Assembly (NCBI RefSeq): GCF_030732095.1
Contig: NZ_JAVAMQ010000010.1
Coordinates: 62,001 to 126,000 of the forward strand
Reading direction: 5' to 3'
DNA: 64,000 nucleotides
Origin: Paracoccus spongiarum
GTDB lineage: Bacteria; Pseudomonadota; Alphaproteobacteria; Rhodobacterales; Rhodobacteraceae
The notes beneath the pieces are model-generated. The model did no database searches, was not told where the DNA came from, and saw only the letters and a program-made list of their open reading frames with translations. This document shows positions 38,375 through 47,492 of this stretch, one piece after another (the first letter of the stretch is position 1; each line of letters starts with the position of its first letter). The position numbers were made by a program, and so were the translations under genes.

Positions 38375-40283
38375 TGTTTTGACGATCGGCCGGAGTTCGG
38401 TTGATCTGTACGGCGATCAGGTAGGCGGTCGCCTGGAGGACATGGGGTCTTTCAGCAAGTATGTTGGCGGGTCGCCGACGAATATTGCCTGCGGTACGTC
38501 CCGGCTGGGGCTGCGGTCGGGGCTGATCACGCGGGTTGGCGACGAGCATATGGGCCGGTTCATCCGCGAGCAGCTTGTGCGCGAGGGCGTGGATGTGCGC
38601 GGCGTGGCGACGGATCCTGCGCGCCTGACGGCCTTGGTGATCCTGGGAATCCGCGACGAGGACAGCTTTCCCTTGATCTTCTACCGCGAGAATTGCGCGG
38701 ACATGGCGCTGGGCGAGGATGACATCGACGAGGCTCTGGTGTCCGAGACGCGTGCGCTGCTGTTGACCGGCACGCATCTCAGCCATCCGCGGACCGAGGC
38801 TGCGGTGCTGAAGGCGCTGTCGCTGGCGCGGGCGCATGGCGCGCGGACGGCGCTGGACATCGACTACCGGCCGAACCTCTGGGGCGTGGCGGGCCATGGC
38901 GAGGGCGAGAGCCGCTTCGTGGAAAGCGCCGCGGTGACGGCGAGGCTGCAGGGCACGCTGCCTCTCTTCGACCTGATCGTGGGCACCGAGGAAGAATTCC
39001 ACATCGCCGGTGGCAGCACCGACACGCTGGCTGCATTGCGCGCGGTGCGGGCGGTCAGCGATGCGGTGCTGGTCTGCAAGCGGGGCGCGAAGGGGGCGGT
39101 GGCCTTTACCGGCGCGATCCCCGACAGCCTCGATGCGGGCGAGGCCGGTCCCGGCTTTCCGATCGAGGTGTTCAACGTGCTGGGCGCCGGGGACGGTTTC
39201 TTCTCGGGTCTGCTGAAGGGCTGGCTGGAGGATGCGCCCTGGCCCCGCGCGCTGGAATACGCCAACGCCTGCGGCGCCTTCGCGGTCAGCCGGCATGGCT
39301 GCACGCCGGCCTATCCCTCGCTGGAAGAGCTGGAATTCTTTCTGGCCCGCGGGGTGGTGCGGCCGGACCTGCGCAACGATGCCGAACTGGAACAGATCCA
39401 CTGGGCGACCAACCGGCAGGGCCGGATGGGCGGCGACTGGTCCAGCCTGCGGGTGTTCGCCTTCGACCACCGGGCGCAGCTGGAAGAGATGCCGGGCTAT
39501 ACGATCGCGAAGGGCGGGGCGTTCAAGCGGCTGTGCCTTCAGGCGGCGCTGCAGGTGCAGGGCGCGGGGTCGGGCGGCCACGGCATCCTCTGCGACGACC
39601 GCATCGGGCGGGCGGCGCTGCATGCGGCCTCGGGGACGGGGCTGTGGGTCGGGCGTCCGGCCGAGTGGCCGGGCTCTCGGCCGCTGAGCCTCGAGCCGGC
39701 GCTGGGTCCCGATTGCGGGGGTTTGGGCGAATGGGCGCGCGAGAATGTGGTGAAGGTGCTGTGCTTCTGCCACCCCGACGACGAGGCGGCGATGCGGGTC
39801 GCGCAGGAGGCCGAGGTCGGCCGGCTGTTCGCGGCGGCGCGGCGCAACGGGCTGGAGTTCCTGCTGGAGATCATCCCCTCGAAGGTGGGTCCGGTGGATG
39901 ACATGACGGCGGCGGTGCTGATCGGGCAGTTCTACGCGGCGGGGATCTGTCCCGACTGGTGGAAGCTCGAGCCGATGCAGACGCGGGCGGGCTGGCAGAA
40001 CGCGATCGCGGCGATCGAGGCGCATGACCGGCATACACGCGGCATCGTGGTGCTGGGGCTTGACGCGCCCGAGGCGGATCTGGCGGCCAGCTTCGCGGTG
40101 GCGGCGGCGTTTCCGCTGGTGCGGGGCTTTGCGGTCGGGCGGACGATCTTCGGATCGGTGGCGCGAAACTGGCTGGCGGGCGATCTGGACGACGCCGCGG
40201 CGGTGGCCGAGATGGCGGGCCGCTACGCGCGGCTCTGCGGGATCTGGGACGCCGCGCGGGCCGCGGCGCGGGCGATGGCATGA
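38361..40283 (+). CDS. iolC: IolC-DUF2090 fusion: 5-dehydro-2-deoxygluconokinase plus aldolase-like domain
   Basis: This 640-residue protein has an N-terminal PfkB-family kinase (about 1-325). It includes [15 protein letters not shown] and the C-terminal PfkB signature [15 protein letters not shown] near residue 275. A DUF2090 domain (about 345-640) contains [14 protein letters not shown] and [12 protein letters not shown]. The kinase makes 5-dehydro-2-deoxygluconate 6-phosphate. DUF2090 resembles class I aldolases and could replace IolJ in the next cleavage, a proposal from fusion logic. Third codon positions are strongly G-rich compared with iolB. Confidence 0.87.
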   Translation: MKTLDVLTIGRSSVDLYGDQVGGRLEDMGSFSKYVGGSPTNIACGTSRLGLRSGLITRVGDEHMGRFIREQLVREGVDVRGVATDPARLTALVILGIRDEDSFPLIFYRENCADMALGEDDIDEALVSETRALLLTGTHLSHPRTEAAVLKALSLARAHGARTALDIDYRPNLWGVAGHGEGESRFVESAAVTARLQGTLPLFDLIVGTEEEFHIAGGSTDTLAALRAVRAVSDAVLVCKRGAKGAVAFTGAIPDSLDAGEAGPGFPIEVFNVLGAGDGFFSGLLKGWLEDAPWPRALEYANACGAFAVSRHGCTPAYPSLEELEFFLARGVVRPDLRNDAELEQIHWATNRQGRMGGDWSSLRVFAFDHRAQLEEMPGYTIAKGGAFKRLCLQAALQVQGAGSGGHGILCDDRIGRAALHAASGTGLWVGRPAEWPGSRPLSLEPALGPDCGGLGEWARENVVKVLCFCHPDDEAAMRVAQEAEVGRLFAAARRNGLEFLLEIIPSKVGPVDDMTAAVLIGQFYAAGICPDWWKLEPMQTRAGWQNAIAAIEAHDRHTRGIVVLGLDAPEADLAASFAVAAAFPLVRGFAVGRTIFGSVARNWLAGDLDDAAAVAEMAGRYARLCGIWDAARAAARAMA

Positions 40284-40343
40284 GCGGCGACGTGGTGAGG
40301 ACCTGGGCGATGCGGTCTGGCGGGGCGCGGTCTGACGGATTGC

Positions 40344-40441
40344 GGGACCTTGCCGGGGGCGGGGGCGGGGGGCTCTGCCCCCCGCGCGAGAGCCGCCCCC
40401 TCGATGGGGGCCGGCTTTCGCCCTCCCCCCGGGATATTTGG
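40344..40441 (+). repeat. Intergenic repeat copy 1 (iolC-iolD)
   Basis: Starts with GGGACCTTGCCGGGGGCG and holds a perfect 8-bp hairpin CGGGGGGC/GCCCCCCG (40366-40373 with 40377-40384). It ends with CCCCCCGGGATATTTGG. The same three landmarks recur in order at 43311-43391. Confidence 0.75.
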
Positions 40442-40488
40442 GCACAGAAGATGGGGGCGGGCGCGGGCGCCTGCGGGAAGGGGACGAG

Positions 40489-42324
40489 ATGAGCGGGACG
40501 ATCCGGTTGACGGCGGCGCAGGCGATGGTGCGCTGGCTGTCGGTGCAGATGGCGGAAGAGGGCGGGCGCTTCATCGAGGGGGTCTGGGCGATTTTCGGGC
40601 ATGGCAATGTCGCGGGTCTTGGCGAGGCGCTCCATGGCATCGGCGACGCGCTGCCGACCTGGCGCGGCCAGAACGAGCAGACCATGGCCCATGCCGCGAT
40701 CGCCTTTGCCAAGGGCCATGCCCGGCGGCGGGCGCAGGCGGTGACGGCCTCGATCGGGCCGGGCTCGACCAACATGGTGACGGCGGCGGCGCTGGCGCAT
40801 GTGAACCGGCTGCCCGTGCTGTTCATCGCCGGCGATGTCTTTGCCAGCCGCAGGCCCGACCCGGTCTTGCAGCAGGTCGAGGATTTCGGCGATGGCACGG
40901 TCAGCGCCAATGACTGCTTCCGCCCCGTCGTGCGCTATTTCGACCGCATCACCCGGCCCGAGCATCTGCTGTCGGCGCTGCCGCGGGCGCTGCGGGTGAT
41001 GACCGATCCGGCCGATTGCGGGCCGGTCTGCCTGGCCTTCTGCCAGGACGTGCAGGCCGAGGCCTTCGACTGGCCCGAGGCGTTCTTTGCGCCCCGCATC
41101 TGGCGGATCCGCCGGCCCGCGCCGGACGCTGCCGAACTGGCCGAGGTGGCCGGGCTGATCGGCGCGGCGCGGGCGCCGGTGATCGTCTGCGGCGGTGGGG
41201 TGATCCATTCCGGCGCCGAGGCGGCGCTGGCCGATTTTGCGCTGCGCCGCAACATCCCGGTAATCGAGACCCAGGCTGGCAAGGGCGCCCTGGCGCAGGC
41301 CCATCCGATGAGTTTCGGGGCGGCGGGGGTGGATGGCTCGGCGGCGGCGAATGCCGCGGCGGCGGCGGCCGATCTGGTGATCGGCATCGGCACGCGGCTG
41401 CAGGATTTCACCACCGGCTCGTGGACGCTGTTCGGGAATGCACGGCTGGCCTGCATCAATGTCCAGCCCTGGGACGCGGCCAAGCATGGCGCGGTCGGGC
41501 TGGTCGCGGATGCGCGGGTGGCGCTGGAACGGCTGGACGCGGTGCTGGGCGATCTGCGCTTTGCGGCGGCCGATGCGGGCGCGCGCGCGGCCTGGCTGGC
41601 GGCGGTCGATGCCCATTGCGCCGCGCCGGCCGAGGGCAACGCCCTGCCGACCGATGCGCAGGTGATCGGCGCGGTCCAGCGCGCCGCACCCGAGGGCATC
41701 GCGATGTGCGCCGCCGGCACCATGCCGGGCGCGCTGAAGCTGTTGTGGCAGCCCAGCCAGGGCGGCTATCACATGGAATACGGCTATAGCTGCATGGGCT
41801 ACGAGGTCGCCGGCGCGATGGGGCTGAAGCTGGCGCGGCCCGACCGCGAGGTGCTGTGCTTCGTGGGCGATGGCAGCTACATGATGGCCAATTCCGAACT
41901 GGCCACGGCGGTGATGCGCCGGGTTCCCTTCACGGTGATCCTGACCGACAATCGCGGCTATGGCTGCATCAACCGGCTGCAGATCAGTTGCGGCGGGGCC
42001 GAGTTCAACAACATGTATGCCGATAGCCGGATCGAGGCGCAGCCGCGGATCGACTTCGTGGCCCATGCCGGGTCGATGGGGGCGCATGCGGTCAAGGCCC
42101 GGGACATCGCCGATCTGGAAGCCCAGGTCGCTGCCGCGCGTGGCCGCGACATCCCGACGGTGATCGTCATCGACACCACCGCCGTGCCCGGCCCCGGCGA
42201 CGGGCTGGAGGGCGCGGGCCACTGGTGGGATGTCGCCGTGCCGGCCACCGGCCAGCGCGAGCAACTGCAACAGGCCCATGCGCGCTATCTGGCGAATGCC
42301 GCGCGCCAGGCCCAGATCAATTGA
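40489..42324 (+). CDS. iolD: 3D-(3,5/4)-trihydroxycyclohexane-1,2-dione hydrolase
   Basis: This 611-residue thiamine-diphosphate enzyme of the acetolactate-synthase fold opens the cyclohexane ring of the inositol intermediate to give 5-deoxy-glucuronate. The N-terminal domain has the catalytic glutamate in TWRGQNEQTMAHAA. The C-terminal ThDP-binding motif is GDGSYMMAN (near residue 459) through LTDNRGYGCI. The start at 40489 follows AAGGGGACGAG. It begins 205 bp after iolC, the gap being filled by a repeat. Confidence 0.93.
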   Translation: MSGTIRLTAAQAMVRWLSVQMAEEGGRFIEGVWAIFGHGNVAGLGEALHGIGDALPTWRGQNEQTMAHAAIAFAKGHARRRAQAVTASIGPGSTNMVTAAALAHVNRLPVLFIAGDVFASRRPDPVLQQVEDFGDGTVSANDCFRPVVRYFDRITRPEHLLSALPRALRVMTDPADCGPVCLAFCQDVQAEAFDWPEAFFAPRIWRIRRPAPDAAELAEVAGLIGAARAPVIVCGGGVIHSGAEAALADFALRRNIPVIETQAGKGALAQAHPMSFGAAGVDGSAAANAAAAAADLVIGIGTRLQDFTTGSWTLFGNARLACINVQPWDAAKHGAVGLVADARVALERLDAVLGDLRFAAADAGARAAWLAAVDAHCAAPAEGNALPTDAQVIGAVQRAAPEGIAMCAAGTMPGALKLLWQPSQGGYHMEYGYSCMGYEVAGAMGLKLARPDREVLCFVGDGSYMMANSELATAVMRRVPFTVILTDNRGYGCINRLQISCGGAEFNNMYADSRIEAQPRIDFVAHAGSMGAHAVKARDIADLEAQVAAARGRDIPTVIVIDTTAVPGPGDGLEGAGHWWDVAVPATGQREQLQQAHARYLANAARQAQIN

Positions 42325-42334
42325 GGCAACAGAC

Positions 42335-43246
42335 ATGATCCGCTATGGCACCAATCCCATCGCCTGGGCCAATGACGACGACCCCTCGATCGGCGCCGAT
42401 ATTCCGACCGGGCAGATCCTGCACGAGGCCGGCCGGGTGATCGGCTTCGACGGCATCGAGAACGGCCATCGCTGGCCCGAGGATGCCCAGGCGACCCGCG
42501 CGCTGCTGGCCGAATACGGGCTGCGGCTGATCTCGGGCTGGTATTCGACCGAACTGCTGACGCGTCCGGTTGCCGACGAGATCGCCGCGGCCGGCCCGCA
42601 TCTGGCGCGGCTGAAGGCCAATGGCTGCACCGTCTGCATCGTCTGCGAATGCTCGAATACCGTGCATGGTCGCCCGGATGTGCCGGTGAACGACCGGCCG
42701 GTGCTGGATGCGGCCGGGATGGCAGCGTTCGGCGCGAAGATGGAGGAATTCGCCGCCTGGATGGCCGTGCATGGCATCACCCTGGCCTATCACCACCATA
42801 TGGGCACCGTGGTCGAGAGCCCCGACGAGATCGACGCCTTCATGGCCGCGACCGGGCCGGCGACGCATCTGCTGTTCGATGCCGGGCATTGCCGCTTTGG
42901 CGGGGGCGACCCCGAGGCGGTGCTGGCCCGCCATGTCGGCCGGGTCGCGCATGTCCATGCCAAGAACATCCGCCCTGCGGTGACCGAGCGGGTGCGGGCC
43001 GAGGGGCTGTCCTTCCTGCAGGGCGTGCTGGCCGGTGCCTTCACCGTGCCCGGCGATCCGGAGGGAGCGATCGATTTCCTGCCCTTGCTGCGCATACTCG
43101 CCGATGCCGGCTATGAGGGCTGGCTGGTGATCGAGGCCGAACAGGACCCGGCGCTCCGCAACCCGCTACACTATCAGTCGATGGGACTCGGGGCGCTGAA
43201 GGCCGCCGCCCGCGAGGCCGGGCTGGACCGGACGGTGCCCGCCTGA
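42335..43246 (+). CDS. iolE: Inosose dehydratase
   Basis: This 303-residue TIM-barrel enzyme dehydrates 2-keto-myo-inositol to the trihydroxycyclohexanedione used by IolD. Family landmarks are GTNPIAWANDDDP, LAYHHHMGT, LLFDAGHCRFGGG and HVHAKNIRP, which supply metal ligands. It starts 10 bp after iolD and is probably co-transcribed with it. Confidence 0.92.
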   Translation: MIRYGTNPIAWANDDDPSIGADIPTGQILHEAGRVIGFDGIENGHRWPEDAQATRALLAEYGLRLISGWYSTELLTRPVADEIAAAGPHLARLKANGCTVCIVCECSNTVHGRPDVPVNDRPVLDAAGMAAFGAKMEEFAAWMAVHGITLAYHHHMGTVVESPDEIDAFMAATGPATHLLFDAGHCRFGGGDPEAVLARHVGRVAHVHAKNIRPAVTERVRAEGLSFLQGVLAGAFTVPGDPEGAIDFLPLLRILADAGYEGWLVIEAEQDPALRNPLHYQSMGLGALKAAAREAGLDRTVPA

Positions 43247-43310
43247 AAGCTGCGGGGGGACGGGCTGGCGTGACGGGCATTCCGGCAGCCGACTCCTGGG
43301 GGGCGGCGTC

Positions 43311-43391
43311 GGGACCTTGCCGGGGGCGATGTCGGAAAGGGGGGGCGCTGCCCCCCGATCCCGTCCCGGCATCTCCCCCCGGGATATTTGG
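43311..43391 (+). repeat. Intergenic repeat copy 2 (iolE-iolB)
   Basis: Begins GGGACCTTGCCGGGGGCG like copy 1. It carries the hairpin GGGGGGC/GCCCCCC (43340-43346 with 43350-43356) and ends CCCCCCGGGATATTTGG. It is shorter than copy 1 in the middle. Confidence 0.75.
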
Positions 43392-43468
43392 ACCAAGGCA
43401 AGCCGGGGACGGGTGCCGCGCCGGACAAGAGGGCGGAGGGTGGCGCCGGAGGGGCGGCCGCCCCGACT

Positions 43469-43501
43469 GCCCCGGCGGCCCTTCGAGGGGGCCGCCGGGG
43501 C
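43469..43501 (+). terminator. Very stable 13-bp hairpin upstream of iolB
   Basis: GCCCCGGCGGCCC (43469-43481) and GGGCCGCCGGGGC (43489-43501) are perfect reverse complements with a 7-nt loop TTCGAGG. There is no T-run, so it may be a factor-dependent terminator, a stabiliser or a recombination scar rather than a classic terminator. Confidence 0.45.
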
Positions 43502-43571
43502 ACGCCCCCTGCCCGCCGCCCCGGCCTGGCCGGACAGACCCCGCAAGGATACGCAAGGAAAGGACGAACCG

Positions 43572-44366
43572 ATGAGCCATCTTCTCAGGCATCCCTTCGG
43601 AACCCATGGCAAGGTGCACCAGATCACCGCGCAGGATGCCGGCTGGCGCCATGTGGGCTTTTCGCTCTACCGGCTGCGCGCCGGCGAGACCGCGGCCGAG
43701 GCCACCGGCGGCAACGAGGTGATCCTGGTGATCGTCGAGGGCAGGGCCGCCATCCGCGCCGCCGGCCGCGACTGGGGCGTGCTGGGCGAGCGCATGGACC
43801 TGTTCGCACGGACCCCGCCGCATTGCCTTTATGTGCCGAACGGCCAGGACTGGGCCGCCGAGGCCACCACCGACTGCGTCATCGCCGTCTGCATGGCCCC
43901 CGGCCGCGGCGGCCATCCCGCCCGCCGCATCGGCCCGGACGGCATCAGCCTGACCCAGCGCGGCGAGGGCAGCAACACCCGCTTCATCAACAACATCGCC
44001 ATGGAGGCCGAGGATTACTGCGACTCGCTGCTGGTCACCGAGGTGTTCACCCCCGCCGGCAACTGGTCCTCCTATCCCAGCCACCGCCATGACGAGGATG
44101 ACTTTCCCCGCATCACCTATCTCGAGGAAACCTATTATCACCGCATCAACCCCGCCGACGGCTGGGCCGTCCAGCGCGTCTATACCGACGACCTGACCCT
44201 CGACGAGACCATGGCCGTCCGCGATGGCGACGTCACGCTCGTGCCCCGCGGTCACCACCCCTGCGCCGCCCCCCATGGCTTCGACCTCTACTATCTCAAC
44301 GTCATGGCAGGGCCGAGACGAGCATGGCGATTCATCCCGGCAACAGAAGTCAGCCACCTGATGTGA
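43572..44366 (+). CDS. iolB: 5-deoxy-glucuronate isomerase
   Basis: This 264-residue bicupin enzyme converts 5-deoxy-glucuronate to 5-dehydro-2-deoxygluconate, the substrate of IolC. Metal-binding residues are in YPSHRHDEDDFP and YLEETYYHRINP. The family segment NIAMEAEDYCDSLLVTEVFTP is also present. AGGAAAGGACG precedes the start. Codon choice is strongly C-ending, unlike the G-ending iolC and iolD. It ends the inositol cluster; iolA is not found downstream. Confidence 0.92.
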   Translation: MSHLLRHPFGTHGKVHQITAQDAGWRHVGFSLYRLRAGETAAEATGGNEVILVIVEGRAAIRAAGRDWGVLGERMDLFARTPPHCLYVPNGQDWAAEATTDCVIAVCMAPGRGGHPARRIGPDGISLTQRGEGSNTRFINNIAMEAEDYCDSLLVTEVFTPAGNWSSYPSHRHDEDDFPRITYLEETYYHRINPADGWAVQRVYTDDLTLDETMAVRDGDVTLVPRGHHPCAAPHGFDLYYLNVMAGPRRAWRFIPATEVSHLM

Positions 44367-44382
44367 GGGGGAGGGCGTGCCG

Positions 44383-45271
44383 TCACGTCGGCCAAGCTGG
44401 TGTGGTTTCCCTGATGGCCTGAGGGCATGATCTGGCGGCATTCGTCGTTATGCCGAGAATGGGGTCGATCTCCTCCCGGTCGACCTGCGCCAAGGCCTCG
44501 ACCATCACGCAACGGCTCGAGGTCTGCCACTCGTCGTTCTGCTCGAACAGCACGGCGCCGTTCAGGCGCCGGATCGACGCTTCGTCCGGGAAGATCCCGA
44601 CGCCGTCTGCGCCGTGCGTCATCTCCTTGACCAGGCGGCTGATCGGGTTCGTGGAATGCCGCCCGGTTCGGTGCTGGCGCGGGAGGGACTGGCAGGCCGA
44701 CAGGTCGTGCTCGCTGGTATCCATGAGACAGGCGAGCTTGGGCCAGCGGCGGCGACACCGCTGTGCTGGCTGCGCGAGACGTGCGCGAGGGCGTTCCCGA
44801 TCCAGCGAACGCGGCTACGCTGCCCGTTCAGCCGTCGCCGGCCTCCCGGATCGGCTTTGGGCCTCACTGTCGAGGACACGGGCGATGGCGGCCTTGAGCC
44901 CTGTGCGGTCGTCGCCGATCACCAGCCTGCCCCCCCCCCGGGCCGCGGGCGCGCAGGGACCGCAGGAACCGGGTCGAAGAAGTCTCGGCGTCCAAGGGCT
45001 CGATGCCCGCGCCGATGAACTGTCACCGCTCTTCGGTGTTGGCGGCCAAGGCGATTATCGCGACAACCGGCACGGTCCGGCCGCCCTGAAGAACCTTGAG
45101 GGAGGTCGCGTCCAGCCAGACACAGGGCCAATCGCCGCCGAGCGGCCGGTTGAGGGACTCGCCCACGCGCTCGTCAATGTCCTGCGAGAGCTTCGACACC
45201 ATGCTCTTCGAGATGCCGTCAAGCCGCATGGCCTGCACCAGCGGCACCTGTCGCGGTCTGGTGCCGTTCAT
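44383..45271 (-). pseudogene. Decayed IS256-family (mutator-type) transposase
   Basis: Minus-strand fragments in three frames line up in order with IS256 transposases. They are GISKSMVSKLSQDIDERVG and WLDATSLKVLQGG near 45050-45220, GLKAAIARVLD near 44880, and STNPISRL then GIFPDEASIRRLNGAVLFEQNDEW near 44520-44650. The N-terminal third is missing, and a run of ten C at 44930-44939 marks one frameshift. The element cannot make an active enzyme. It abuts the IS3 remnant on its 5' side, so it may have been cut by it. Confidence 0.8.
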
Positions 45272-45311
45272 TTGATCACGTCATGTGGAGCAAGGGAGAT
45301 GAACCATTTGC

Positions 45312-45581
45312 ACGGGCGGAACGGATAACGTTCGCAAGGATGCGGTGCGGATCGCGCTGACCAGCGGGCTTGCGCGGCGTCAGGTCGCGGATGATCTGGG
45401 AGTCGGCTTGTCGACCTTGAACCCGTGGGTGAACGCGCACCGCGACACGGATGTCGTCTCGGCCGAGGACCGCGAGTTGGCGCGCGAGAACGAAAGGCTT
45501 CGGCGCGCGATCCGCATCCGCAAGGAGGAGAGGGACATAATGAAAAAAGCCACCCGGCTCTTCGCGAGCCGGAAGCCGTGA
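45312..45581 (+). pseudogene. IS3-family orfA remnant
   Basis: Frame with KDAVRIALTSGLARRQVADDLG and AHRDTDVVSAEDRELARENERLRR, the helix-turn-helix and leucine-zipper of IS3 OrfA. No proper start codon is visible: an ATG at about 45297 reads into a stop after nine codons in another frame. AAAAAAG at 45541-45547 is the usual -1 slippage site before orfB. Confidence 0.7.
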
Positions 45582-46470
45582 GGTTCCGGTTTGTCGAAGA
45601 ACCGCGTGGGGCTTTCCCGGTTGATCGCCTGTGCCGGGTGATGAATGTCAGCCCCGCGGGTTGCGTGCCTTTCGCAGCCGCCCTGCCAGCCGCAGGCAGC
45701 ACATGGACATGGTGGTTCTGGCGCGTATCAAGCAGCAGTCGCGCCTGAGCCTGGGCAGCTACGGCCGCCCCAGGATGACCGAAGAACTCAAGAAGGTGGG
45801 CGTTGACCTGGGGCACCCGCGTGTCGGACGCCTGATGCGTAAGGACGGGATCGTCGTTGAACGAACACGCAAATTCAGGGTGACAACGGACAGCGGCCAC
45901 ATGTTCAACATCGCGCCGAACCTGTTGGACCGTGACGTCACGGCGGATCGGCTCAACCAGAAATGGGCCGGTGACATCGGCTATGTCTGGACCCGCGAAG
46001 GCTGGCTGTATCTGGCGGTGATCCTGGAGCTGCACTCCCGGCGCGTGATCGGTTGGGCCGTCAGCAACCGCATGAAACGCGATCTGGCGATCCGGGCCTT
46101 GAAGATGGCCATCGCCCTGCGATCACCGCCCAAGGGGTGCATCTTCCACAGCGACCGCGGCAGCCAATCCTGTTCGCACGACCATCAGAAGGTTCTGCGC
46201 GAGCATGGCCTGAAGGCGTCGATGAGCGGCAAGGGTAGCTGCTCCGATAACGCTGCCGTCGAGACCTTCTTCAAGACCATCAAGGACGAACTGATCTGGC
46301 GACGCCCCTGGGAAACTCGTCGGTAGGCTGAAACCGCGTTCGGGCATACCTTCGGACCAATGGCAGTCATGCCCTCGCTCCAATCCATCAACGGCTTCCA
46401 TAACCCGCGCCGCAGGTACTCAGCCTTGGGAGGCAAAAGACCTTCGGCCTTCGAACGCCGGGTGGCCTGA
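45546..46470 (+). pseudogene. IS3-family orfB transposase remnant, frameshifted with amber stop
   Basis: The DDE integrase core is readable. WAGDIGYVWTREGWLYLAVILELHSRRVIGW has the first Asp, HSDRGSQ the second, and NAAVETFFKTIKDEL the Glu. A frameshift near 45690 separates the N-terminal piece (REPEAVRFRFVEE). TAG at 46324-46326 stands where relatives have a glutamine after WETRR. The frame then resumes to NPRRRYSALGGKRPSAFERRVA at 46470, but with about 12 extra codons (about 46342-46378). Confidence 0.8.
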
Positions 46471-47492
46471 GCGAGCACAGGGGCGGCACAAATGCGTGAC
46501 AGGTCCAGTCCAAGGTCCACTTGGTCATCGGTGTCCTCTGTGTTCCAAGGCTGAGGTCGGCAAGCTCCACTCCGACCATACACCATGACGGCCGCCCGGG
46601 ATCACACCGCCAGCGGCGATGAAATGACACCAGATCCTCGGACGCAAACGGGGCGTGTTTGCCTCGAACCGGGCCGGCGACGGGTCGCAATGCACCGGGG
46701 CCCCGATGCGCAAACGGTTCTGGGCCTGTGCCCTGACTGGCGTCCGGAAGGCCCTTGTCCGAAGCAGGCCATCAAGAGCGGGATCCGCTGCATCGGCGGG
46801 ACGGGTGTCAGGTTCGTGATCAGGCGGCAGCGGGTGCGTGAGGCGTGCGGGTCGGGATTGCGGCGAGGCGCGTGTCATCCGGGTTGATCCCTGCCACGCC
46901 GCATCCTGATGGCTGTCGCAGGCGCCGCGGCCCGTGAGGGCGGACGCGGAGGACCTCTTGGTGAGGCATCCGGGGACCGCGACACGGTGCCGGGATGGCC
47001 GAGGCGACCGGGCACCGTGGCGATCGGGCGCCGCTTGTGGTCGCACCAGCGGGGAACCGCCCCATGCCGCCAAGCGTGACAGCAGGGTGTGGTGCAGTCG
47101 GGTCGATGCCTGGAACGGCTGGTTGATCGGGCCCGGTGGCGATCTGCCGGTCATCGAGCAGAAGATGCCGCCGCAGGCAAGCGAAGAGCGCCATTGTGAG
47201 GCGCGGGCGACGCCGGTCGTCCCCAAGCCGAGCGGCGGCCGGCCATGCAGGCGCGCGGGGTGATCCATGGGGCCCCTGTGCCAGTGGACTGCCATTGCAA
47301 CCGGCCTTGCCGATCCGCCGATGGGCGAGGCGAGGCAGGCGGTCGGCAGTCTGGTCGTTGCCATGTCGGCAAGCCGGGGTGAGGGGCCTGTGCCGCGTGC
47401 CCCGCCGGCGTGGTGCCGGCGGTGGCCGTCTTGTCCGGCGCCGGAGGGCGCCGGCGCGGCGCCCCGGTTCGCGGGCCGGCGGCACTTCGGGA
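46471..47492. other. About 1 kb without recognisable gene
   Basis: Open frames exist on both strands here, but none shows a family motif, a good ribosome-binding site or consistent codon use. No tRNA, repeat or transposase terminus was recognised. It is probably decayed DNA next to the insertion-sequence remnants and includes whatever follows prfC transcription. Confidence 0.55.

Larger units (their letters stand above)
43247..43571 (+). other. 325-bp iolE-iolB spacer made of repeats and hairpins
   Basis: No protein-coding signal is seen. The spacer contains repeat copy 2 (43311-43391) and a 13-bp perfect hairpin (43469-43501). Long G and C runs are followed by the iolB ribosome-binding region. 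The structures could separate iolB expression from iolDE. Confidence 0.7.
45285..46470 (+). mobile_element. Degenerate IS3-family insertion sequence
   Basis: Carries recognisable orfA and orfB remnants in the same order and with the A6G slippage motif expected of IS3 elements. Terminal inverted repeats and target duplications were not identified, so the outer limits are approximate. The element is inactive owing to frameshifts and an in-frame stop. Confidence 0.7.
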
